A DNA stretch of 64,000 nt from Porpolomopsis calyptriformis. Its lineage: Eukaryota > Basidiomycota > Agaricomycetes > Agaricales > Hygrophoraceae. Under the pieces are notes generated by a model that made no database searches, had not been told where the DNA came from, and saw only the letters and a list, made by a program, of their open reading frames with translations. Positions 12,295-24,423 of the stretch are shown here, piece after piece; position 1 is the stretch's first letter; each line of letters begins with the position of its first letter. The position numbers and the translations under genes were made by a program. The stretch lies in assembly GCA_951640195.1 (NCBI GenBank), contig OX621174.1:434001-498000 (forward strand). Reading direction: 5' to 3'.

Positions 12295-13032
12295 TCAAAC
12301 CTGGGCGATGTCGGTCGTTTCGTTCTCCGGGGCCTGAGTCTGGATTTCCTCATCAGTGGTGGCCTCGATGACCACTGAGAGGGAAGCGATGGGGATGGCT
12401 TCCGGAGCCGCTTCGATGGGGGAAGGGGCTCGGACTGTCTTGACGTCGTCGTCGTCCGGGTATTCTAAGTCGAGGTTGATCGGGTACTCGACTGACGCAC
12501 CGTATTCGATTATTGTTTCCGTTGTCGCAAGGTCCTGTTGAGCTCGGAGGAAGTCTTCTCGAGAGAGTCGTTCAGCTCGACAACTCTCCTCTACGAGCTT
12601 GACGATGATGGCGCGGGTGGTGACGTCGTAACAATCGACCCATGTACGCTTCTTCTGTCATTGGAGCTCCCAAACTTTGAGCTCACTTTCATCCCAGCGG
12701 TTCTTCCAATACAGGGCGCTCCTCTCCGACGCTTTGAGCTCGGCTTTCAAGACGTCGCGCTCTTGTCGAAGTTCTCGGTTCCAGTTGCTAACACTATTGC
12801 TGTGGACCGTGAGACGTGAAATGGTGATGGCGGGGTCTTCAGGAGGAGGAGTCTCTGTGGGGTATTCTTTGAAGAAATCTTCTGCTCGTGCGCAACCTTG
12901 TCGGCGCAATTGACGAGTGGAAGAAGAAGAGGTGGAGGGACCGGGGGTAGGGGAACAGATGGCGGCGGATGAGGGGATTCGTCCGGCGCGTCTGATGGCG
13001 ACTTGAGGAGAGGGAGATCGAGTGGCAGGCAT
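12295..13032 (-). CDS. ORF3 of element B, extra coiled-coil protein (one internal stop)
   Basis: The start is the ATG at 13032 (MPATRSPSP), chosen because the equivalent ORF of element D also begins MPA-x-RS. An N-terminal Ser/Pro-rich segment is followed by a predicted coiled coil (NRELRQERDVLKAELKASER, then YWKNRWDESELKVWELQ). A TGA at 12658-12660 follows; reading on in the same frame gives another 120 residues ending at TGA 12295-12297, including an acidic stretch (LEYPDDDDVK). The stop could be a CGA to TGA mutation. It sits where env genes lie in other LTR elements, but I see no signal peptide or membrane segment. No function can be assigned. Confidence 0.7.
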
Positions 13033-13133
13033 TGTGAATAATGGTTTAGCGAAGTTGACGTTGGGGACAACAGTATTGGGTAGGTTCGTCAAAGTGGGGA
13101 AAGACTGGATGGAATCGTATCGACGATTCTGAG

Positions 13134-13141
13134 TTTATAAA
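13134..13141 (-). promoter_or_regulatory. TATA-like box between pol and ORF3 of element B
   Basis: TTTATAAA lies in the 168-nt gap between the pol stop and the ORF3 start, about 100 nt upstream of the ORF3 ATG. A TATA-like word, CATTTATATTTT, occupies the same place in element D. A separate ORF3 transcript is an inference. Confidence 0.35.
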
Positions 13142-13200
13142 TGCCTGCTCGACCTAAAAATAGAATTTAAAAATGGACAGTTGGAGTGATGACAAACGAG

Positions 13201-16200
13201 TCAAGTCGCCGTTTGAATTGAGTCTTCGTAAGTCTTCACAATTTCTTTAGCGTGTCGTAAGACGTTCGATCGTTCTTCCCAAGTAGCTTCTTCGATCGGA
13301 TAACCTTTCCATTTGACCAAATACTTTCGTCGGCGTTGAACTCCGGAATGTTGAAGAATAGATTCAACTTCGTATTCTTCTTCGTTCTCGATCAGATCTG
13401 GTAGAGGTCGAGATGTATTAGTAATATCAGGGTGGAGCAACTTATCTTCGACATTCGGTCTCAGGAGTGATACGTGAAAAACTGGGTGGAGCTTCCAAGT
13501 TCCGGGGATATCGATAAGATACGCAAGATCCGATATCTGTTTCAAGATTTTGAATGGCCCAATTCTTCAGTTATCTAGTTTCTTGGCAGGTCGAGTCGTC
13601 TTGATGTTCTTGGTATCTAACCAAACCAAGTCTCCGACTTTGAAGGAGGGAGAGAGTTTCCGTTTTCGATCAGCGTATTTCTTCATTGATTCTGCGGCGT
13701 GTAAAAGTGATTCGCCAGCACTCTTCTGAGCACGCGTGAGACGTTCGTGAAAGGTGTTTGCTGCGGGGACATTACTCGGGGATTCGATTGTGATCGGTAA
13801 ATGAGGGTGACGGCCATATTCTAAATAGAAGGGTGATTGTGATGTGGAGGAGTGTTGTCGATTATTGTAAGCGAATTCGGCAGAAGCCAGCCATTCGGAC
13901 CAGTCGTCTTGCATGAAATTGGTATAGAACCGTAGGTAGACTTCAAGTTCTTGATTCGTTCGTTCAGTCTGACCATCGGTCTCGGGATGATAAGCAGTAG
14001 ACAGTCCAGAAATGGTTCCTAGGAGTTTGTTGAGGGCTTCAGTGAATTTTGATGCGAACTGAACTCCACGATCAGAAATAATCTTCTTCGGCCATCCATG
14101 ATGTTTCCAGACGTGATCACGGAAAAGTCGGGCAGCGCCTTCTGATGAGAGATTGGAAGTCGTCGGAATAAAGTGAGCTCGTTTTGTGAAACGATCGACG
14201 ACTACCATTACGGCGTCGTATCCAAGCGAGTCAGGTAGTTGAACAATGAGATCGACGGTTATCTCGGTCCATGGTTCGGTAGCGGGGGGTATAGGTTGTA
14301 GGAGTCCTGTCGGCTTCGAAGGGTAATTCTTGTTCTGTTGACAAGCAGGACAGGATCGTACGTAGTTGATAATGTCTTGAGAGACGCCATCCCAAACAAA
14401 GTTTCGGAGCACTAGCTCCTTCGTCTTCTCAATGCCAGGGTGTCCAGCATGGGGGTAGGCGTGGGACAGTCGTATTATGTTTGTGCGCAAAGATACTTCC
14501 TCTGGCACCACAATTCGACCTTCAACATCGCGAACCAACCCATCGACTTGGTCCCAAAACAGTGAGGCATCCTCGATTTTCTGTGAGATCTTGTTCGGTA
14601 TTGGCAGCTTGAAGCGTAATTCCGCGAAAAAGTCCGGTTCTGAAAGTTTGACGATCGAATTGATCCAATGTTCATCTGCGATTAAAGCCTCATCTTCCAC
14701 CTCGCCTTTACCCTCGTCGAAATAATCCGGGTGCCTGGATAACCCATCGGCCTTGTTCTTTCTCCCTGGGACATACTCGATTTTATACTCGTATCTTGAT
14801 AAGATTTCTGACCAACGAGCACGTCGTCCAGACAATACGCGAGCGGTACTGAAATACTTGAGGGCGAGGCTATCGGTACGAATCAGAAGGTCATGTCGTG
14901 AACCTTCTAGAAGATGTCGCCATGCTTTAAGACAGTCTATTATCGCCAGAAGCTCAGCGTCGTGAGTCGGATATTTCTTTTCAGCAGGGGTTAAAGACCT
15001 TGAGTGAAAGCCTACGGGTTTCCATTCGTTTTCATGTAGCTGAGACAGTATACCTCCTAAAGCAAAACCAGAGGCGTCAGTCTCCAAGCAGTACGGCAGG
15101 TCTTGGTCCGGCACTTCGAGGACAGGGGCATTCGTAAGGGAGTGTTTCAATTGATTGAAGGCGTGTTGTCATTTGGGGGTCTATTCCCATATGGTATCTT
15201 TGCGGAGTAACTGGTTGAGTGGTTGGGCGATCTTTGAGAAGTCCTTGATATATTTTCTCTAGAAATTTGCGCTCCCGAGAAAGGATTGGAGTTGTTTAAC
15301 GGTTCGAGGTTTGGGCCATTCGGCAATGGCTTTGACCTTCTTGGGATTGGTTCCGATATGACCTTTCGTTAAGGTCATCCCTAGATAGATCACCTCTTCT
15401 TTCTCGAATTGGCACTTGACAGGTTTGCAGGAGAGCTTGTTCTTCTTCATGATATCAAGAGTCTTGAACGTCCAGTAACGCAATTCTTCTAGATCATCTC
15501 CGCAGATGAGAACGTCATCGATATAGATAAAAACACAACCTGATTTCAGCACTTCAGCAAATCGCGTGTCGATCATCCATTGAAACGTAGCTGGAGAATT
15601 TCGTAGACCAAAGAACATCACTCTTGGAACGTAGAGTCCCTTGACCGTGTTGAAGGCAGCTTTCCATTCGTCGCCTTCTTTGATCCTAATGTTGTTAAAT
15701 CCCCATCGGATATCCACGACTGTGAATAGCGCAGCAGATCGTAACTTGGGCTGCTGAACGATTTGATGGAGAAGAGGTAGAGGATATCGGTCAGGAACGG
15801 TGAAGTGGTTCAGATAACGGTAGTCTTCGATTGGTCTGTATCCAGCGCTTTGTCCTTTCGCGTTGATTTCTTCAGCTTTCTTGCTTAGGAAGAAGGGAGT
15901 GGCTTGAGGTGAGGTTCCTTTGAATATTCGTCCAGTGGCCACGTTTTCTTCCAAAAACTTCTCTAGGAAGTCCATCTCTCGAGGGGACATCAGGTAAGTC
16001 TTGTCATTCTGTGGCAAGAAATCATCTTGGAGATCAATGACGTGATCAAATTCAGAATGAGGTGGAAGGCAATCGAAGGACTCCTTGGCAAAGACGCTAG
16101 CATAGTCTTTCCAATAGACCTCCGGTACAAACTTTCGCATATCTTCCTCCACCGTGCTGGCTCTAGACTCGTCCGATTTTGAAATACTTGTTATCGCCAG

Positions 16201-16737
16201 CGAGACTGATTCTACCACAGAGGGCTCTGCTTCGCTGCTACAATACCGACGGGAAATCTCTTTGCCTCCGAGAGCCAGTGTTGAACTCTCCCAGTCGATA
16301 CTAGGGTTTTGAGCTCTGAGCCATGGGTAGCCGAGGATAATATCAAACTTGGATCCGAGGTCGGTCACTTCCAAACGGATCCTTTCAGTGTGTCCACCTG
16401 GAGCTTCTATCCAGACATCAGTGTCAAAAACGATTGGGCCTCCTCGGTTCTCTGACCCATCGGCATTTCGTACGAGGATTGGGGTTTCCAAATCCTGTAG
16501 AGTAAATTCGTGACGAGTTGCGAAATTCTCGTCCATAAAGTTCCCAGAAGCTCCGCTATCAATAAGACACGTGGCAGGGACACGTCGGCCACTGTCTGAA
16601 GTCTTGATCCAAACGTCCATCGTAAGTCCTGAATCACCCTTTTCGATAGTACCGAGAGTTCGAAATAAATTGGAAGGAGCAATGATACATCGAGTGATAT
16701 GGTTCGTAACGTTGGGCGTCTTGTCCGAACCTTTCAA
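13201..16737 (-). pseudogene. pol of element B (protease, RT, RNase H, integrase, chromodomain; four stops)
   Basis: One reading frame covers protease (CLIDSGASGNF), reverse transcriptase (DYRYLNHFTVPDRYPLPLL, FIYIDDVLICGDD), RNase H (LETDASGFALGG), the integrase zinc finger (HPGIEKTKEL...CPACQQNK), catalytic Asp/Asp/Glu (TVDLIV, SDRGVQF, NQELEVYLR) and a C-terminal chromodomain (YLVKWKGYPIEEATWEE). Three stops (TAG, TAG, TGA) cluster in about 100 nt between RT and RNase H (15165-15261) and a fourth TGA lies at 13564-13566. The pol frame opens at 16737 by a -1 shift relative to gag. The RT and IN motifs themselves are intact. The element would now need proteins supplied in trans, or was copied from a defective source. 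Confidence 0.92.
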
Positions 16738-17939
16738 AAACCCTGGGCCTTCAAGTCCGCTGCTAACCTCTTCTTCCGATCATCCGACCAATTGCGTATA
16801 CCAGATTTCGCCATGTCCGACGGAGTCTTGCTCGCTGCCAGTGTAGCGGGCGAGCTGATGTTCTCCACGTGGGACTCAGTGGCAACGACACGTATGTCTC
16901 TGCCTCGTCCTCGTCCTCGTCCTCTGTGATCTCCTCTACCTCGAAAGTATCCTCCTCGACGTGAGGAAGAGGTATCGGGTAAATTCTTCGCATTACCGGC
17001 GTTTCGATTTGGGCAGGTGTTCGCGAAGTGGCCAAGTTGGCCGCAGGAGTAACAATTTCTGTACGGAATCGTGTTGGCAGAAGAGGAAGTGTCTTCCCTC
17101 TTGATGGTGGGGGCTGCTGTCGTTTGTCGGGTCGTCGTTGCAGCCACATACGATCCTCGTGCAGGAAAGGGGTTAGAGTACTGGGGTCGGGACGTAGAGG
17201 ACTGTTTCTGTGAAGCGAGAATGTCCTTTTGATGTTGGTAGCGTGTCGTGGCGTCCTTCCATTCTTGAAGGGTGGTAGGAACGGTGGGGAGTCGGTAGAT
17301 ATATTCAATGAACTCTGAGTCGAGTCCAGCTTGGTAGAGATCGATGAGAGCGGCGTCGTTGAAACCGGTGTCGACCTGTAAAGCGCCAAAGCGCAGGTTA
17401 TAGTCTTCTATCTTCTTTCTTCCTTGGCGGAGATTCTTGATGTCATTGCGAGCGCGGGACTGTCTGTCGATTCCTTCGAACGTTGATCGGAATCGAACTA
17501 CGAAGGCGGCCCAAGTAGCGGTCGGGCCAGTCCAGTTGACAGTCCTCATGTCGTTGGTCTCCTTTTCTGACCAAGTTTGAGCCATCGTGCCCTTCATGAA
17601 GGAAAGGGCAAAGGGAATCTTGTGTTCGTCGCGGTATGGTTTCCCCATGAAATACAATTCGCAGCTGTTAATAAATTTGTCGACGTCTTGTTGTCGACCA
17701 GTGAACTCGTCTGGTTTGGCCATCTTTATCTTGATGGTGGGAGCGGCAGGGGGTTGAGGCTGAGGTCCCGGTGGGGGTTGAACTTGAGCCTGGGCAGCGA
17801 GTTGTTGTTGGAGATTTTGAATCTCTGCTGCCTGGTTCGTGTTCGCGGTCTGGAGGTTAGCCATTTCCCTCCGCAAGTCGTTCATGACAGCGAGTATTTC
17901 GTTAAGGTTGGGAACAGGGGGATTAGTGCGAGAACCCAT
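16734..17939 (-). CDS. Gag of element B
   Basis: From the ATG at 17939 (MGSRTNPPVPNL) the protein has a coiled segment (AEIQNLQQQLAAQAQ), a retrotransposon gag core (FINSCELYFMGKPY, TAQTWSEKE-like TMAQTWSEKETND, YNLRFGALQ) and a CCHC zinc knuckle CYSCGQLGHFANTC, then an RG-rich tail (RGRGDHRGRGRGRGRD) and the stop at 16734. The frame is open upstream to about 18266 (DDDEEDFYDSSEQNN) without an ATG, so a longer product starting elsewhere is possible. Gag forms the virus-like particle and binds RNA. Confidence 0.88.
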   Translation of the reverse strand: MGSRTNPPVPNLNEILAVMNDLRREMANLQTANTNQAAEIQNLQQQLAAQAQVQPPPGPQPQPPAAPTIKIKMAKPDEFTGRQQDVDKFINSCELYFMGKPYRDEHKIPFALSFMKGTMAQTWSEKETNDMRTVNWTGPTATWAAFVVRFRSTFEGIDRQSRARNDIKNLRQGRKKIEDYNLRFGALQVDTGFNDAALIDLYQAGLDSEFIEYIYRLPTVPTTLQEWKDATTRYQHQKDILASQKQSSTSRPQYSNPFPARGSYVAATTTRQTTAAPTIKREDTSSSANTIPYRNCYSCGQLGHFANTCPNRNAGNAKNLPDTSSSRRGGYFRGRGDHRGRGRGRGRDIRVVATESHVENISSPATLAASKTPSDMAKSGIRNWSDDRKKRLAADLKAQGF

Positions 17940-18296
17940 TGGATCTGGTGATGGTGATGGTGAAGGTGAAGGTGTTGTTAAAGGTGAAGACGGTTGAGTC
18001 GGTTGTTGGTATGGGAAAGGTTGATATCTAACAGTAGGGGGAGTGATGGGACGTTGTGAGTGGGCGGCGGCGAGTAAGCGAGTTGTTTCGCTTCGAGTTC
18101 TTCCTAGAGCTTGTGCGATACTCGGCAAAGGAGAAGCTTGACTAGCTTCCTCGTTTGGATCTGGGAAGATTCGGGTTTGTGAGTAAAGCGATTGAGAGAG
18201 GGGATTGTTCTGCTCAGAAGAATCGTAAAAGTCCTCTTCGTCGTCGTCCAGTGTTGAAGTGATGGTGGATCAAGTAAGGGGGAGAGAGCAAGAAGG

Positions 18297-18308
18297 AAGT
18301 CTGATTCT
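18297..18308 (-). other. Putative self-priming primer-binding site of element B
   Basis: Directly inside the 5' LTR the element strand reads AGAATCAGACTT. Its last 11 bases are complementary to AAGTCTGATTC inside the LTR (plus 18408-18418), which lies about 35 nt after the LTR TATA box, near the expected RNA 5' end. Tf1 of fission yeast primes reverse transcription by such a fold-back. No tRNA 3'-end complement was recognised. Confidence 0.6.
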
Positions 18309-18720
18309 TGTTATAAACTGGTTGTCGATGAGATGGTTTTACTTCGGAGAGCTCTGTCCCAAGACGATGATAATGTCTCAAGTCCTAGTTATTGGGTGGC
18401 TAACGAGGAATCAGACTTAAGGTCTGAGTACGACTAACTAGGAGTTTATATACTAACTACGCTACTGCGGATGAGTCAGTATAAACACGAGGAATACATG
18501 AGGAGTACATGCGGAGTACATGCGACGAGTAAAGATAAGCATGATAGGGGACTCGGAGCATGTGAAGAGATGAAACATAATGGTCGGAAATGAAGTGTGT
18601 CCTATCTCGGATAAATGAAAAGATACGGAATCGTGGGGAATCCCAAGTAGAGATAAGACCTGTCCGACTAAGCAGTAATGACTAACATAGAGAGGAAGTG
18701 AAAAATTTACGTCTGTGACA
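18309..18720 (-). repeat. 5' LTR of element B
   Basis: It is 412 bp and identical to 11849-12260 except for one base in the last ten (GTCTGTGACA versus GTCCGTGACA). TSD ATATG follows at 18721. Confidence 0.95.
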
Positions 18721-18725
18721 ATATG

Positions 18726-18936
18726 CAATTGGTTAGATGATCAAAAGAAGAGGCTGGCAATGGACTTGAAGTCCCAGGGTTTTTGAAAGGTTTGGACAAT
18801 TTGCCCAACATTACAGACCATACCACTCGATGTACCATTACCCCATGCAATCTATTTTGAATTCTTAGTACTATTGAAAAGGGCAATTCAGGACTTACAA
18901 TGGATGTTTGGATCAAAGCTTCAGATACTGGCCAAT
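18726..18936 (+). pseudogene. Element A, end of gag and start of pol
   Basis: This continues element A after the B insertion: NWLDDQKKRLAMDLKSQGF, the same gag stop and T-run (GGGTTTTTGAAAGG, 18777-18790) as in element B, then the start of pol up to the solo LTR. Confidence 0.8.
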
Positions 18937-18941
18937 GTGTC

Positions 18942-19352
18942 TGTTATAAACCGGTTGTTTGGAACGGATTTTACTTCGGGTGTTCTGTCCCAAGAGATAT
19001 AAGAGATGGTTCCAAGTCCTTGTTATGAGTAGGCTAACGAGGAATCAGACTTAAGGTCTGATACATACAGAAGTACTCTTTATATACTGACTACTTATCT
19101 GTGTGAGTCAGTGCGACATAACATGAGGTGGAGATAAGGATGAGTCATCGTGATCGATGATGAATCATAAAGGGGTTGAAACATAACGGAAATGAAGTGT
19201 ATCCGTATAAGGGTAAAGTAGTGGGGAATCTCCGGGGAATCCCTGGGGAAGGTAATGGGGAATCCCGATAACAAATGGGGGGAATCCCAAGATAAGAGAT
19301 AGGTTTGCATATGATAAGATAAAGAAAAAGAAGGAAAATTACGACCGTGACA
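18942..19352 (-). mobile_element. Solo LTR C
   Basis: It runs TGTTATAAACCGG to ACGACCGTGACA, 411 bp, related to but clearly diverged from the A/B LTRs and including the GAATCAGACTTAAGGTCTGA segment. TSD GTGTC is present at 18937-18941 and 19353-19357. The pol frame of element A reads across once LTR plus one TSD copy are removed. This is the product of LTR-LTR recombination after an insertion into A. Confidence 0.92.
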
Positions 19353-19357
19353 GTGTC

Positions 19358-19947
19358 CCTGCCAAGTGTCTTATTGATAGCGGAGCTTCTGGAAACTTTA
19401 TAGACGAGACCTTTGCAACTCGTCACGAATTTACTCTTCAGGATTTGGAAACCCCAATCCCCATATGGAATGCTGATGGGTCAGAGAACCGAGGAGGCCT
19501 GATCGTTTTTGACACTAATGTCTAGATAGAAGCTCCAGGTAGACACATTGAAAGGATCCATTTGGAAGTGACCAACCTCAGATCCAAGTTTGATATTATC
19601 CTCAGCTACCCATGGCTTAGAGCTCAAAACCCTAATATCAATTGGGAGAAGTCAACACTGGCTCTTGGAGGTAAAGAGACTTCTTGTTGGTATTGTAGCA
19701 GTGAAGCAGAGCCCTCTGTAGTAGAATCAGTCTTGCTAGCGATTACAAGTATTTCAAAATCAGATGAAGCTTGAGCCAGCACAGTGGAGGAAGACATGCA
19801 AAAGTTTGTACCGGAGGTCTATTGGAAAGACTATGCTAGTGTCTTTGCCAAGGAGTCCTTTGATTACCTTCCACCTCATTCTGAGTTTGATCACGTCATT
19901 GACCTCAGAGATGACTTTGTACCCCAAAATGATGTGACTTATCCAAT
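19358..19947 (+). pseudogene. Element A, protease region and truncation point
   Basis: Protease CLIDSGASGNFIDETF and the downstream linker of element A (YPWLRAQNPNINWE, FVPEVYWKDYASVFAKES) are followed until about 19947, where similarity to element B stops abruptly (after VTYPMS) before the RT domain. The rest of A and its 3' LTR are absent. The break lies some 280 bp upstream of the CDK1 start codon. Confidence 0.8.
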
Positions 19948-20224
19948 GTCCCAGTCATCCTTCGCCGCGTCTAAAATGGATCTTTGCTTCTGGGCATAAA
20001 GGAGCTCCGAACTGTTTTCGTCCAATAATTACGTGAGCTGTCACGCTTTTGTGGCCACCTTCGTTGCCGCGTACATAGTACACCTTTTTCGTTTGCTCGC
20101 GTTTACCCGCAGTTCATTTTCATTCCAACCGCCTCGTCTTGTCTCTTTACTCTCTTTTCTTCTTTCTTCCCTAAGAAGGAATTTTGACACATTTTTTGAC
20201 ACCACCCTTCTTTCACTACACTCA

Positions 20225-22167
<1,943 letters not shown>

Positions 22168-23439
22168 TTGTGATCGATTCTCCTCTATACATTTGCACTG
22201 CCCCACAATACAGTTGACTCCCAAATTATCTTTTTTCTTTCTCGTTGAGCAGTTTCAATGCCTCCGCTTAGAATTATTCTGACTTCTTTCTAGACGGAGA
22301 AGATACGGTAGCACGACTCCTTTTTTCCGACTGTCCTGCTGATGTGAGACACGTGTAAGACTGTTAACTTCAAGCTTCTGGTTTGCTTCGTCCCGCAGGC
22401 GGGCCATGGAAATGGTGAATGGAAAGTACAGCCTCAGTCTGATTTGGTAGTAATCACTTGTACGCGTATATTTATAACAGATTCATGGATCTACGCAGGG
22501 CGTCCAAGCCATATATCTGCCAACAAATACCCATTCTCGTCACGGGAGTAATCACGTGCTATTTGACGCGAAGGCAGTGCGCTGCCACTATCACGGTGAA
22601 CGTGTGAGTATGGCTAGACCTTTCCCATCATGCAGGCCACGTTGAAACCCTTCAAACACTTATTATTAGTCCTTATCTGATGATCGATAACCAATTATAT
22701 AAGGCTCATTCCACTGGGCGCTTCGGTGCCCCTCTTCCTCTATCCTGCTCGAGCGGTATCATTCTCGTGTTGTCTTGCTGTAAAAAAATGGGTCGATGAA
22801 TGAAACATTACGCTCTTGAATTCTGGCGCTTTTGAAGTTGCGTGTCCCCCACACGGTTTGTATGCAGGCTTGACCGTTTTCGTGTGTGGACGTGACTAAA
22901 TGTTCTGGAGTTGGATTCAGGTCTGTGGTTCCGTCTTGAATTGCGCTGCGCATGATGAGCATTCCTGTGATTGAAACTTTCGCGAACAGAATCATTGCAA
23001 AAACTCCCCCTCATGCCGGGCTGTGCGCACATCGCTGTGCTGGAAGGCCTTGCATTAGGACACAGGTTACAGTGAGGGCCATGTATCCTGGTCATGGGGC
23101 TGGACAGACACTGCTATCCTTTGGAACGGAGGAAACCGGGTGCAAGTGTCTGTGATGTCCGCCACTTTTGCCTCGTGGTTAACTTCACTTCCCGACCTTT
23201 AATACTGATTGTACCACCACCACCCTCAGCATCCCACCACCACCAACATTCGTGTCCGAACTGCCCTAAACTTGGTATCCCTACCGTTTACTTTTTACTT
23301 TTTGGGTCTTCCTCGATGCCTGGACCCCAAATTCAACGGATTGAGGTTCCCGCCTCCTTTTTTTGAGACGAGAACCGCCTTCAAGGCATCTCTGATATCG
23401 AGCTTCCCCTTTAGCGACGATCCGTATTAGATCCGATCC
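22168..23439. other. Intergenic, no convincing gene
   Basis: This lies between CDK1 and the pseudokinase. Several short open frames exist on both strands (for example 22808-23095 minus), but none shows conserved motifs or a plausible splice chain. The 5' exon(s) of the pseudokinase gene may lie in 23280-23410. Confidence 0.45.
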
Positions 23440-24423
23440 TGAATCATCTTCCCTACATCGATGGATTCAGAACTGACAACCCGGACATGATCTTCAAACT
23501 GCCTCGGCACTCACCCATCGACCACGAGAAAGGCGGACAGATGGCAATCGTAGGAACTTAACTTTGCATGATCTACTTTGAACCTAAGCCTATGATTAGG
23601 TGTTACAGCAAGTGGCCGGATTGGCCCAGAAGCTCGGCCATGATAACATATCTCATGTTTCGTTGGCGCTCATCGACGGCACGCCCGCACTCGTAATGCG
23701 CTGGTGCCCCAATGGGAATATCCTCCAATACAGTAAGGGTCTTTCGACCCGGGAGAAGATCAAATTAGTCAGTCCGATCAGACTTTTCTCGACATCCAGA
23801 GCGTCATGATGTTATTTAGATCATTCCAGTCGCGGAAGCCCTACGTTATTTGAACGAGAATGGTGTCGTACATGGCAACGTCTCTTCGGTGGGGTCTCAG
23901 CAATATCGCGATTCTATGGTTAACACCCCTACAGGCCAATGTTCTCATCGCCGATAGCGGCGCACCCCAATTATCCGATATCTCTCTTAACTCTCGGATG
24001 CGTCTTTTAGATGACGGGGGTCGCCTACTAGTGACACACTCTTTTGCTTACAAGTCACCTCAAGAATTAGACGGCGGAGTAAATCCGGCGACAATGCCAA
24101 ATGATGTATTTTCGTTTGGGAGCACTCTTTATGAAGTAGGTGATCCCGGCTCGCCACCTGTCGTATCATTTGCATGACACCCGGTGAATCCGTGACCTCT
24201 AGGTGCTCACTGGCAACACACCTTGCTATCGCGGGCGCTACGGCACATTCTTACAAATCCGAAGCATAATTCAGCATCAGCACTTGCAGTTGCCTCGACC
24301 CTCGCAGGTCTCTCCCGCCCTCTGGGACATAATCCAGAAGTGCTGGGCGTATGAACCTCTCGAGCGTTATACCATGAACGAAGTGGTGGCTGCTCTCCGC
24401 AATCTCAACATGGAAGAACAATA
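23440..24423 (+). CDS. Protein kinase-like protein, probable pseudokinase
   Basis: Exons give LPYIDGFRTDNPDMIFKLPR, LGHDNISHVSLALIDG, LVMRWCPNGNILQYSKG, IPVAEALRYLNENGVVHGNV, ANVLIADSG, LSDISLNSRM, SFAYKSPQELDGGVNPATMP, DVFSFGSTLYEVLTGNTPCY and WDIIQKCWAYEPLERYTMNE, ending EEQ with TAA 24421-24423. This is the layout of the tyrosine-kinase-like protein kinases common in Agaricomycetes. The catalytic loop reads HGNVSS instead of HGDLKxxN, so the catalytic Asp is Asn and the Lys is lost, and the DFG position is SDI. No VAIK lysine is visible. The 5' end is unresolved, so the start given is the first exon I trust. Catalytic inactivity is inferred. Confidence 0.65.

Larger units (their letters stand above)
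11844..18725 (-). mobile_element. Young Ty3/gypsy chromovirus B (Tf1/sushi-like)
   Basis: This is a complete element in minus orientation inserted into the gag of element A. LTRs are 11849-12260 and 18309-18720; they are 412 bp each and I find one mismatch (C/T near the end). The 5-bp target duplication ATATG flanks both ends (11844-11848 and 18721-18725). Element order is 5' LTR, PBS, gag, pol ending in a chromodomain, ORF3, purine-rich tract, 3' LTR. Near-identical LTRs mean a recent insertion, yet pol carries four in-frame stops. Confidence 0.95.

Noticed and set aside
12295..13032. ORF3 of element B as a retroviral envelope gene
   Set aside because: Position fits, but there is no signal peptide, no membrane segment and no Cys-rich ectodomain; it is a soluble coiled-coil protein.
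22808..23155. Overlapping frames of 67-95 residues as a gene between CDK1 and the pseudokinase
   Set aside because: No known motif, no credible splice partners and frames on both strands of equal quality.
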